Source: Candidatus Latescibacteria bacterium 4484_7
GTDB taxonomy: Bacteria; Krumholzibacteriota; Krumholzibacteriia; Krumholzibacteriales; Krumholzibacteriaceae
DNA length: 7,851 bases
Assembly (NCBI GenBank): GCA_002085285.1
Contig: NATK01000069.1
Coordinates: forward strand, 1-7,851
Reading direction: 5' to 3'
The notes under the pieces are model-generated. The model had not been told where the DNA came from, ran no database searches, and saw only the letters and a list, made by a program, of their open reading frames with translations. The position numbers were made by a program, and so were the translations under genes. Position 1 is the first letter of the stretch. Each line of letters starts with the position of its first letter. Positions 1-6,403 of this stretch are shown piece after piece.

Positions 1-342
1 GACGATATTCTCGTTGATGATCTCGAAGGAACCATCCGCAAGCTCGTTGATCTTCCCGCCTCTGGCGATGATCGCCGTCATCATCTTCGGATTCATCTGG
101 TTCACGACGATACGCTTCGTCTTGTCGACCTTCTCCCATCCGATACGCCAGATGACCGTACCCTCCTTCGTCATAACACGCCCTACCGTCTTCAGGAAGG
201 CGTTATTGTCGAAGTCGACCGACCAGAAGTGGTTGATGAGCTTCTGGTAGATATCCGTCTTATAGACATCCTGTGCCGTTCTCGGAACCATATCGACAAT
301 CTCGTTCGTTGCAATGAACGGCTTGACGAGGTTGGATACCAG
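1..342 (-). CDS. Portal protein, continuation in the shifted frame (runs off window edge)
   Basis: This is the rest of the portal gene visible here, in a different frame from its N terminus because of the 73-bp duplication. Read from base 342 downward it gives 114 residues without a stop, beginning LVSNLVKPFIATNEIVDMVP and continuing through a Trp-rich part that includes FLKTVGRVMTKEGTVIWRIG. In P22-type portals the equivalent part runs '...LP.L...F......V.f.PR...D...A......N..F...N.gf..l......L..G.g..k..W', and the order of features here is the same. Joined to residues 1-76 it makes a 190-residue uninterrupted portal start, still incomplete. The first in-frame ATG of this piece is at 291, but no clear Shine-Dalgarno sequence precedes it, so independent translation is unlikely. 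If the duplication is an artefact, this and the N-terminal piece are one gene covering 1-643. Confidence 0.7.
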   Translation of the reverse strand, partial: MVSNLVKPFIATNEIVDMVPRTAQDVYKTDIYQKLINHFWSVDFDNNAFLKTVGRVMTKEGTVIWRIGWEKVDKTKRIVVNQMNPKMMTAIIARGGKINELADGSFEIINENIV

Positions 343-643
343 AGCCTCTCCCTGCTTCTTTGCGAGCTTCCAGACGATTCTGCTGCGTCCGTCCACTTCG
401 TTGCCGTAGGGTTCGAGCCTCTCCCTGCTTCTTTGCGAGCTTCCAGACGATTCTGCTGCGTCCGTCCACTTCGTTGCCGTAGGGTTCTCCCTCGTACTGA
501 TCGATCCACGACTGTATCCTGTCCATCTGCTCGTCGTGAAGCTGCCTTGCGGAATCGAGATCGTGGTCGATAATCTCCAGCAGTTCGTCGCTGTCGAGAC
601 TCTCGCCTTTCTTGTCTATCGTATCGTTCAATAGTTGTGTCAT
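260..643 (-). CDS. Portal protein, N-terminal part, frameshifted after residue 76 by a tandem duplication
   Basis: The portal forms the dodecameric ring at the head vertex through which DNA is packaged and ejected. Residues 1-76 are genuine portal sequence. SARQLHDEQMDRIQSWIDQY and then EGEPYGNEVDGRSRIVWKLA match the start of P22-type portals, where a 'W..Y.G.P.G.E..GRS..V' pattern is characteristic. The ATG is preceded by AGGAG at 7 bases spacing and overlaps the previous stop as ATGA. After KKQGEA the frame enters a second copy of a 73-base unit out of phase and reads 51 unrelated residues before TAA. That 127-aa product could not be a working portal. Removing one repeat copy joins KKQGEA directly to LVSNLVKPFIATNE in the adjoining frame. 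The portal identity is a family-level judgement. Confidence 0.75.
   Translation of the reverse strand: MTQLLNDTIDKKGESLDSDELLEIIDHDLDSARQLHDEQMDRIQSWIDQYEGEPYGNEVDGRSRIVWKLAKKQGEARTLRQRSGRTQQNRLEARKEAGRGSGIQPRQAVHCNERDCRYGSENGTGCL
342..487. repeat. Perfect 73-bp tandem duplication (342-414 and 415-487)
   Basis: Bases 342-414 are repeated base for base at 415-487 with no spacer. The unit begins gagcctctcc and ends gtagggttc. Identity stops exactly at both outer edges, with no extra homology flanking the junctions. The unit lies inside the portal gene and, being 73 bases, shifts the frame. It encodes the conserved EPYGNEVDGRSRIVW segment and LAKKQGE. It could be an assembly error or a recent duplication; the zero divergence says it is recent or artificial. 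Confidence 0.97.
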
Positions 644-2496
644 TGGAATGCTCCTATTGTTGTCATATTGGACAATCCCTGGAGGGGATTATACATCTGG
701 CTGTCGGTAAACCGGTAGGGCTCTTCGTACATCATGGCATAGTAATCGTCGTAGGCTCTCAGCGGGGCATAGAGATACCGCCCTCTCATCTCATCGAGCT
801 GCTTCTGCATATTCTGCGTGTCCTCGACGACTTCCCTGTACTCTCCGGCTATTGCCTTCTGCTTTTCGCCTATGATGGCCTTTGCCACCATATTCGTGAG
901 CCCTATAAGTATATCGAACCAGTGCTGTTTGATCATCGTCAGTATCTGCTGTGTGCTGATGTTGATCGTGGTTCCGATATTCGTAGGAGAAACGAGGGAG
1001 AAGGCGAGAGCCACTATCTGCCCGACCTCTTTCCCGAAGATGCTTACGGCTATCGTGCCTATGACCTGTCCCATCATAGCCAGCATGGCCGCCGTGGTTC
1101 CACCTGTCAGAAACGCTATGCCGACCGACACGACCATGAATACGAACTTGAAGAAACCCGTCTGGTACCACTTCAGATGTACCTCATTCTCGACGTTGCC
1201 CCAGAGGCAAAGGTCCCTTTGTATGAAATCATACCTGTCGGTAAAGGATATCTTATTGATCGGCTCCAGAGGAAGGATGTACATCCTCTGATCGTCCGGA
1301 ATGGCGAATGTATGGCCATTGAACTCGATATTCGTCAGATATTCGGAACCATCGTCGGTCTTGCCGGTATCGTAGATCATCGCATAGTAATCATTGGAAA
1401 TTTTTACCGTGTTGGCTCCGAAATCGGCTGAATAGAGCCTCTCGCCATATTCCTTTACGATCGGGTTCGGTTCGTCGAGATCGGACGAATAGGAGATGAA
1501 TGCGGCCTTGATGTCCGGATCGGAAAGATTGTCCCTGAAGTCGTCTATATCGAACCCATAGGACGACATCACAATACGCTGGTATTTGTCGGTCGATACG
1601 AAACTGAAATTGTTCTTGATCGGAATAATCATCGAATGCGTATTATGCACTTCCGGCTGGATATTCTCCTTCCATTCGAAATACAGCTCGGAAGTCCAGC
1701 CGTTCGGATTTGGCGAACAGCTTGTAGGCTCGTAGCAGTCCCCGTCGTTTCTGTATGAATATTTGATGGCATAGAGCGTCCGCCTGTCTTCCGGTATCGT
1801 AATCCATGCCTGGTTATGCGTAGGCTGCCATACGGCTCCGTCATGCCTGTATTCATCCATCAGCACCCTGGTGAGACCGTCCATCTGGATCGGATCGGCT
1901 ATCATATAGCCGGTATCGGAACCAGTGGCATGGTAGAGGTAGGTTATGGTATCTATCGTTTCGCTGGCATCATCCGAGCCGAACAGTGTTTTGTGGATGT
2001 CGTTCGGGTAGATATTCTTACAGAACGGCCTTTCGCACCACTGATACGACTCTCCTTGCCTGAATACGTGGAAATTGAACGAATCCGTGAAGGTATGGCT
2101 GTGTGCCGTCTCCGTTTCGTAATTCGATTCGAAATACTCTTTCAGCCTCGATGCCCTCATGATGACAGGATTGCCGTTCATGTCCTCGTATGCTCCGAAA
2201 TACAGAATGGTCTTGACCGGCGTGGTTCCAATCCTGTCGTAGATATTCTCGAAAATTTTCTCTATCGTGATCTCTTCATATTCCGCGATTATCTCGACAG
2301 CTACTCCGAGCTTTTCGAGGTATTTCGTATTGAAGTATCGTTTCGAAGCATCGATCATCGATCTTGTAAACATGACCGGATCGATGGTTCCAACCGACGC
2401 GAACATACGGATAAGCTCGTAGGAGTAGAGATTGGCATCGTCGTTGTAGATAGGCTGTGCCTTGATGTCACGGTAGGTCTTGCTTTTACCGCCCAT
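640..2496 (-). CDS. Large virion protein with hydrophobic C-terminal segments (618 aa); candidate tail or ejection protein
   Basis: I do not recognise a named family. Residues 1 to about 440 are soluble, mixed and rich in Tyr, Asp and Thr, starting MGGKSKTYRDIKAQPIYND. From about 447 come glycine/alanine-rich hydrophobic stretches: GFFKFVFMVVSVGIAFLTGG (447-466), then AMLAMMGQVIGTIAVSIFG (470-488), then VGQIVALAFSLV (491-502). A helical, probably coiled-coil part follows (about 540-572), with a short conserved-looking end, YNPLQGLSNMTTIGAFQ. There is no N-terminal signal peptide. Internal hydrophobic segments in a phage structural protein suggest membrane insertion during DNA ejection or burial in the tail tube; this is inference. 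The ATG overlaps the preceding stop by 11 bases and has only a weak G-rich stretch upstream, so coupling to the previous gene is likely. Its TGA overlaps the portal ATG as ATGA. It probably assembles at the neck or tail with the portal. Confidence 0.6.
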   Translation of the reverse strand: MGGKSKTYRDIKAQPIYNDDANLYSYELIRMFASVGTIDPVMFTRSMIDASKRYFNTKYLEKLGVAVEIIAEYEEITIEKIFENIYDRIGTTPVKTILYFGAYEDMNGNPVIMRASRLKEYFESNYETETAHSHTFTDSFNFHVFRQGESYQWCERPFCKNIYPNDIHKTLFGSDDASETIDTITYLYHATGSDTGYMIADPIQMDGLTRVLMDEYRHDGAVWQPTHNQAWITIPEDRRTLYAIKYSYRNDGDCYEPTSCSPNPNGWTSELYFEWKENIQPEVHNTHSMIIPIKNNFSFVSTDKYQRIVMSSYGFDIDDFRDNLSDPDIKAAFISYSSDLDEPNPIVKEYGERLYSADFGANTVKISNDYYAMIYDTGKTDDGSEYLTNIEFNGHTFAIPDDQRMYILPLEPINKISFTDRYDFIQRDLCLWGNVENEVHLKWYQTGFFKFVFMVVSVGIAFLTGGTTAAMLAMMGQVIGTIAVSIFGKEVGQIVALAFSLVSPTNIGTTINISTQQILTMIKQHWFDILIGLTNMVAKAIIGEKQKAIAGEYREVVEDTQNMQKQLDEMRGRYLYAPLRAYDDYYAMMYEEPYRFTDSQMYNPLQGLSNMTTIGAFQ

Positions 2497-2944
2497 CGGG
2501 AAGCCCCATATCGTAGCCGTAAACGAACTTCGTCCAGCGGTTCGTCAAAAGGTATTCCTTGAAGCCTATCAGCTTGAGCATCCTTTTCGCCTCGTCGTAC
2601 CAATTCATAGTCTTGACCGTTATAGGCCCGCATCTTTTTGTTATCTGCTCCGCTTTCTTTCTCAGCGCCCTGATAAGAGAATGCTTGTGTTTGACATCTT
2701 TGGCTATAAAGAATACGATCTGTCCATCTCTTTGAACGATGATGGGAGCCACTGGCTCCTCCCCTTCGTCAGTGAAGTCTACCGCGAGAAGATAGGTGGC
2801 GAACTCGTGGTTCGCCCTTCTGAAACAGTCTGGTACATCGCTGCACCCGAACTCTTTCGCTTCGGCCTCGTCTCCGTCACGGTATACGATGGAAGCGGCT
2901 ATCTTCATCAGCTCGTCTCTGGACAGATCGATTACCTTAACCAT
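2486..2944 (-). CDS. GNAT-like / T7 gp13-like small virion-associated protein (152 aa)
   Basis: The C-terminal pattern NWYDEAKRMLKLIGFKEY is the asparagine-helix-GF motif of the last part of GNAT acyltransferase folds. It is preceded by a strand (APIIVQRDGQIVFFIAK) and a helical stretch (LIRALRKKAEQI) where GNAT proteins bind acetyl-CoA. No clean Q/R-x-x-G-x-G/A pyrophosphate loop is visible, so it may not be an active enzyme. The internal virion protein gp13 of T7 has a comparable layout ending in a similar 'FLKTIG' segment, so a structural or ejection role fits this operon. I chose the ATG at 2944 because AAGAAGAGA lies just upstream and it overlaps the previous stop by only 8 bases. The GTG at 3010 would add 22 residues and a 74-base overlap. 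The stop overlaps the next start by 11 bases. Function is inferred. Confidence 0.6.
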   Translation of the reverse strand: MVKVIDLSRDELMKIAASIVYRDGDEAEAKEFGCSDVPDCFRRANHEFATYLLAVDFTDEGEEPVAPIIVQRDGQIVFFIAKDVKHKHSLIRALRKKAEQITKRCGPITVKTMNWYDEAKRMLKLIGFKEYLLTNRWTKFVYGYDMGLPDGR

Positions 2945-3602
2945 TCGTTCTCTTCTTCTTTCTCGAATTGGCCGAATTGGCGCATGGGACTTCGGAACAG
3001 TCAGTGCCACAGTCTCCAGGAACGCTCGCCTGCTCTTTCATGTAACAGTAGAGGTCGGTCATCTCGTCGTTGTCTATAATGCACGGAATACATTCGAGCA
3101 TACCAGAGCTGAACGCCATTGCCCATCCATTCATTTGGATTTCAAGCATCTTCTGGCGCACGTTGTCGTCAAATCCTTCGATCTGTCTTGCCGTCAGAAG
3201 CTCCTGCTGTTTCTTGATCTTCTCATCCTGGACCATATTCGCCAGTTCCTGCGGACGGATGTTCGAGGTGATGTATTGTTGATCCGCGTCTTTGGAGCTG
3301 GTCAACTGCGTATTGGCTTCGGCAAGGAACCTGTTCGCATCCGTAAGCGCCCTGTCCGCCTGAAGCTTTTCAAGTTCCGCCGGGCGGATATTCTGTGTAA
3401 TATACTCTTGATCCTCTACCTGCTTGTCTTTGAGCGGCCCCTCATAGGATAGGGTCAAGGCTGTCTGCATCAGCTGGTTGAATACATCGGCGTATTCCGT
3501 GCCCTTTATCCTTCCAGCCTGATGCTGTTCGTCAAGCTCGCCTTTCACGAGATAGGAAAGCTTGTTGAATATCTGTTCTACTTGATCGAGATCATATGCC
3601 AT
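2937..3602 (-). CDS. Helical virion-type protein with internal repeats and a cysteine-rich end (221 aa)
   Basis: Probably a minor virion or ejection protein; function is not established. The product is mainly helical and rich in Gln, Glu, Asp and Lys. Residues 64-77 (DQEYITQNIRPAEL) recur at 107-120 (DQQYITSNIRPQEL), a period of 43 residues. These are followed by QELLTARQIEGFDDNVRQKM and a conserved-looking NGWAMAFSSGMLE segment (158-170). From general familiarity, similar Q-rich helical proteins ending in a 'GFDDN...W..MFSSG' stretch occur in podovirus-like structural regions. The end is unusual: six cysteines at about residues 171, 174, 186, 198, 202 and 207, then a basic tail RKKKRTNG. The ATG has a strong AAGGAG upstream, which lies in the 12-base gap and runs up to the previous stop codon. 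The stop overlaps the next ATG in an 8-base ATGGTTAA arrangement, suggesting translational coupling. Confidence 0.6.
   Translation of the reverse strand: MAYDLDQVEQIFNKLSYLVKGELDEQHQAGRIKGTEYADVFNQLMQTALTLSYEGPLKDKQVEDQEYITQNIRPAELEKLQADRALTDANRFLAEANTQLTSSKDADQQYITSNIRPQELANMVQDEKIKKQQELLTARQIEGFDDNVRQKMLEIQMNGWAMAFSSGMLECIPCIIDNDEMTDLYCYMKEQASVPGDCGTDCSEVPCANSANSRKKKRTNG
3243..3284 (-). repeat. YITxNIRPxEL protein repeat, second copy
   Basis: Encodes DQQYITSNIRPQEL, residues 107-120 of the 221-aa protein. The first copy, DQEYITQNIRPAEL, is encoded at 3372-3413. Eleven of fourteen residues agree and the period is 43 residues. The DNA has diverged more than the protein, so the motif appears to be held by selection. 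Confidence 0.75.
3372..3413 (-). repeat. YITxNIRPxEL protein repeat, first copy
   Basis: Encodes DQEYITQNIRPAEL, residues 64-77 of the 221-aa protein; see the second copy at 3243-3284. Both copies sit in a long predicted helical region, and the Pro in each would break or kink the helix. Confidence 0.75.
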
Positions 3603-3614
3603 TCATTCTCCTTT

Positions 3615-4802
3615 TTAAGTAAATATCACGCGGGACATAAGTGTTTCTGTGCCAGAAGGCTCTGTGTACTTGCGAAGTTCAAGCGCTGGATGCCCATTGT
3701 ATATCACAGCGTAGAGGCGAACATAGTCCTCTTTGTCAGGAAGACTTCTAAGCGGGGCGGACGAATAATCGTTGCTGGCCCTAACATCGCCTGCCTTTTC
3801 TCCATAGAGTGCAGCATATTCTGTCAGATAATTTCCATCTACCTGTATGCCAACAGACGGATCGGGGTTCAGATTATCACGATTGGACGATGCCACATTT
3901 AGTGCAATATTTTTGCTTTTATCGGAATCGAAAGCATCGGTAAAGTTGATACTTATGCTCTCCGTGCTGAACTGAAAAACCGGACGATACATTCTTTTGA
4001 TAGAAGAACTATCATCAAATGTGCAAGCCATCATAAGCGCATGATCCACGCCTGAGTCAACGTCATACGTCACCCCATTGTTATAGACTCTGAAGCTGAT
4101 ACCTCTTTCATTTTTTATGAGGAACACAATGCTGTCATCCCTGTCATCAGTTGTGTACTGAACATACGGATACAGGTGTTTATGGAAACGTATTGTCCCA
4201 TAGAAAGTATATGTTTTGGCGCCGTATGGTATCCAACGAAGATTCCCGGCTTCGCCGTCACTGTCCGTCTCGGCTTTCCATATGTTTTTTTTGCCGGTGC
4301 TGTCATACTCATCAGGTATCCAGGTTTCTCCAGAGAATGTAAGATTGTCATAGTCTATAGCTACCGCTCCATCTCCCCTGGTCCATGAAGTGGGATATTC
4401 GTCTGGGCTTGTGAGTCCGTATACTTCAGCGGCATAAAGCTTTGTGCCGTTATCCGCTATCTCAAAGCCTATATAGGCATATCTGGTATCACCCATGTTA
4501 TCATAATTCCATTGGTAGCCGTAGAATCCGTCGACAATCCGACTGTCGCTTATATTGCAGTTTGGTGAATCTTTTTCGTCTGTGTTGAGTTTTTTCAATA
4601 TCTTGAAGTACGACCCGCGTTCGTTATCGAGTACTCTGTTGGTATGCGTCCAATATCCTGAATCATCCAGGGCATGAAAGAAGACATCAAACAGTACTGG
4701 CAGCCTATAAAACACCTTGTTTCCGTTATGGAACAACTCGTCTATCTCAGTACCGTTATAGACAACCTTCTTGACTTCATTGCCGTTGTACTCAAGAGCC
4801 AT
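3615..4802 (-). CDS. Probable second tail fibre or receptor-binding protein (395 aa)
   Basis: I do not recognise the main domain. Residues 4-33 contain three tandem decapeptides with an NG turn at positions 6-7, 16-17 and 26-27 (EYNGNEVKKV, VYNGTEIDEL, FHNGNKVFYR). This motif is known at the N termini of various phage tail and surface proteins. The remaining 360 residues are rich in Tyr, Asp, Ser and Asn with short alternating hydrophobic stretches, as expected for an all-beta adhesin or lectin-like protein. There are no membrane segments and no signal peptide. The gene begins 2 bases after the fibre stop, with AGGA 9 bases upstream of the ATG, and ends in TAA 12 bases before the next start. 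It directly follows a fibre whose C-terminal module looks complete, so a role as a receptor-binding tip, short fibre or fibre-associated protein is plausible but inferred. Its GC content is also below that of the flanking structural genes. Confidence 0.6.
   Translation of the reverse strand: MALEYNGNEVKKVVYNGTEIDELFHNGNKVFYRLPVLFDVFFHALDDSGYWTHTNRVLDNERGSYFKILKKLNTDEKDSPNCNISDSRIVDGFYGYQWNYDNMGDTRYAYIGFEIADNGTKLYAAEVYGLTSPDEYPTSWTRGDGAVAIDYDNLTFSGETWIPDEYDSTGKKNIWKAETDSDGEAGNLRWIPYGAKTYTFYGTIRFHKHLYPYVQYTTDDRDDSIVFLIKNERGISFRVYNNGVTYDVDSGVDHALMMACTFDDSSSIKRMYRPVFQFSTESISINFTDAFDSDKSKNIALNVASSNRDNLNPDPSVGIQVDGNYLTEYAALYGEKAGDVRASNDYSSAPLRSLPDKEDYVRLYAVIYNGHPALELRKYTEPSGTETLMSRVIFT
4704..4793 (-). 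repeat. Three tandem decapeptide-coding units with a central NG
   Basis: Residues 4-33 of the 395-aa protein consist of three consecutive ten-residue units, each with an Asn-Gly turn at the same place: EYNGNEVKKV, VYNGTEIDEL and FHNGNKVFYR. The repeat is clear at protein level and diverged at DNA level, so it is an old structural repeat rather than a recent slip. Confidence 0.7.
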
Positions 4803-4804
4803 GA

Positions 4805-6403
4805 TTATGCATCCTGCCCATCGTCTCGAATATAGAGAGTATTCGTGTTGGCATCGTATCGTGTCTTGATGCCACCAATGCGTGTGGATGTAGCAAGGTC
4901 AGGTTCGAGCCCGGAACCAGCCCCATCATTACCTTCATGCCAGATTACATGATCATCGATAACCCAACCATATGGCATACCTTTTAATCTGGGAATAACT
5001 TCATCCGTAGTTCCATCTACATAAAATGGACTCGTGATATATGTACCGTCTGCTTCAAGCTTATGAATCTCCAAACTACCTTGATACATAAGAAAAGCAA
5101 ATCTATTTCCGGATGAGCTGTCTGTTTCTCTCAATTCTACTCTGGGGCCTGGTGTTTCTATGATTAGGCTTCCAGTCATCGTATCGCCTGTTTTTGATAC
5201 AGGGTCTATATTACCAGCATGCCAGACTTTATGCCCATCAAATTTCAAATCAGTTGTATCTGTTTGAATAGTAGGACCAGTCAAGTCAAGGTCTAAAACA
5301 TTTCTTACATATGCGCCATCCCGATAACCTTCAACCTTAAATTTCTGTGTATTTAAATGCCCAGTCAATGCAGGATATAAATTTTCAGGGCTTGCATCCT
5401 CCCCAAGTCTTATAACAGGTAATGTATTAATTTTTAATATTCCAGTCATCGTATCGCCAGATTTACTAACAGCATTTACTTGAGCGGCAGTAACCTGATG
5501 TGGATTATTGACATTAGTAGTATGAGAATTAAGTTGACCCAGTGTAGCAGCATCCTGATCGTCCGTGCCATTGGCAATGTTCTTGATCTGCTGTCCTCCA
5601 CCGGCGAATGGCGCAGTAATGGCCTGGGAGCCGTCGAGCATATAGAACACGGATGAATCAATGGACGAATGGATGAGATCCCATCCGTTGACGCCAATGA
5701 TCATATAGTCTCCGTTGGTCGCCGTCTTCCCCGCAAGATCGCCCCCCTGAAAGATATAGCCTCCAGAAAGTCCCTGGACGATCCAATAAGCTCCGTTGTC
5801 TGTCCCGGTAGCATCCGGATATTCGGAACCACTGGAGGGTGTCCACGAGCCCTGGTAGCTTGTAGAAGACAGGTCGATCATGCTGTTGTCCACGTGGCCT
5901 GCCGAATTGAGGATAATTGGCTTTCCCGCATCACCGGAACCAGTAGAATCGGTTACAAATTCCGACTTGGGAAACGTTTCCTGAAATGCCTGCTCTGCCC
6001 TGTCGGCTTCACTCTCGGCACGGTTGGCTTCATTCAAGGCCTTCTGGGCAAAGGTTGCCGCATTGACCTCGCTGGTGGCAGCCTCTATGGCGCTGTTTTT
6101 TGCGGCCTGCTCTGATAGTGCCGCATCGTAAGCGCTTTGCTCGGCCCTGTCGGCGGCATCGATGGCATCGCCGATCGTGTCGAGATTGGCGGCGACATCA
6201 TTGATATCGCTCATGTTGTCGCTGACATTGGCAATATGGTCGATGTTGTCGCTATCGTTCTTTACCGCATCAATATTATCGGCTACATCTTTCACGCCAT
6301 AGCTGTCAAACAGCAACTGGATGGAAACACCCAAGTTGTCTATCTTCGCGTCGATGTATTCCTTGAGCCTGTCGAACAAACCGTTCTGTTCTATCAAAGC
6401 CAT
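4805..6403 (-). CDS. Modular phage tail fibre protein (532 aa)
   Basis: A probable trimeric tail fibre that attaches the virion to the host surface. Residues 1-35 are likely to anchor it to the tail. Residues 36-80 carry repeats of the form DNIDxV/DNxxDIN, common in fibre shafts. Residues 80-142 are alanine- and glutamate-rich heptads (coiled coil). KPIILNSAGHVDNSMIDLS (161-179) is a typical fibre repeat, followed by a domain opening YQGSW and containing GDYMIIGVNGWDLIHS, seen in many fibres. TLGQLNSHTTNVNNPHQVTA (288-307) and two copies of SGDTMTG/TGDTMTG (315-321, 405-411) are conserved linkers, with HAGN and HEGN closing the blocks. The end, IGGIKTRYDANTNTLYIRDD, resembles fibre C-terminal modules. 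The ATG has AAAGGA upstream and overlaps the previous stop by 10 bases. Base composition falls to roughly 37% GC at 5281-5520, against roughly 54% at 5581-5820 (hand counts), suggesting module exchange. Confidence 0.88.
   Translation of the reverse strand: MALIEQNGLFDRLKEYIDAKIDNLGVSIQLLFDSYGVKDVADNIDAVKNDSDNIDHIANVSDNMSDINDVAANLDTIGDAIDAADRAEQSAYDAALSEQAAKNSAIEAATSEVNAATFAQKALNEANRAESEADRAEQAFQETFPKSEFVTDSTGSGDAGKPIILNSAGHVDNSMIDLSSTSYQGSWTPSSGSEYPDATGTDNGAYWIVQGLSGGYIFQGGDLAGKTATNGDYMIIGVNGWDLIHSSIDSSVFYMLDGSQAITAPFAGGGQQIKNIANGTDDQDAATLGQLNSHTTNVNNPHQVTAAQVNAVSKSGDTMTGILKINTLPVIRLGEDASPENLYPALTGHLNTQKFKVEGYRDGAYVRNVLDLDLTGPTIQTDTTDLKFDGHKVWHAGNIDPVSKTGDTMTGSLIIETPGPRVELRETDSSSGNRFAFLMYQGSLEIHKLEADGTYITSPFYVDGTTDEVIPRLKGMPYGWVIDDHVIWHEGNDGAGSGLEPDLATSTRIGGIKTRYDANTNTLYIRDDGQDA
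5170..5188. repeat. 19-bp direct repeat, copy A, in tail fibre gene
   Basis: The sequence ttccagtcatcgtatcgcc occurs here and again 270 bases away at 5440-5458. On the coding strand it encodes the GDTMTG fibre linker. This is the downstream copy, at about residues 406-411. The nucleotide identity covers all six codons even though the residues on either side differ. Confidence 0.9.
5440..5458. repeat. 19-bp direct repeat, copy B, in tail fibre gene
   Basis: Identical to 5170-5188. It encodes the first GDTMTG linker of the fibre, at about residues 316-321. Recombination between the two copies would delete or duplicate exactly 270 bases, or 90 codons, keeping the reading frame. Confidence 0.9.

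Noticed and set aside
192..509. A 105-codon minus-strand open frame across the duplication
   Set aside because: Out-of-frame Arg/Ser-rich reading of the portal gene. It exists mainly because the 73-base repeat extends it, and it has no family resemblance.
637..1431. A 264-codon open frame on the plus strand
   Set aside because: It lies fully antisense to the 618-aa gene, whose start, overlaps and composition are coherent. It lacks phage-like protein features, and its openness follows from codon bias on the other strand.
1816..2562. A 248-codon plus-strand open frame
   Set aside because: Antisense shadow of the 618-aa gene, crossing a gene junction on the true coding strand; no recognisable protein and no sensible neighbours on that strand.
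2945..3010. GTG start at 3010 for the GNAT-like protein, with a GGAG nearby
   Set aside because: It would overlap the upstream gene by 74 bases and add an Arg-rich out-of-frame leader. The ATG at 2944 has a purine-rich site and a normal 8-base overlap.
3603..3614. Possible terminator or promoter in the largest intergenic gap
   Set aside because: Only 12 bases long and occupied by the ribosome site of the next gene; no stem-loop or promoter elements.
3615..6403. Diversity-generating retroelement acting on the fibre genes
   Set aside because: No reverse transcriptase and no near-copy template repeat with adenine-specific differences is visible. The 19-base and decapeptide repeats do not fit that pattern.
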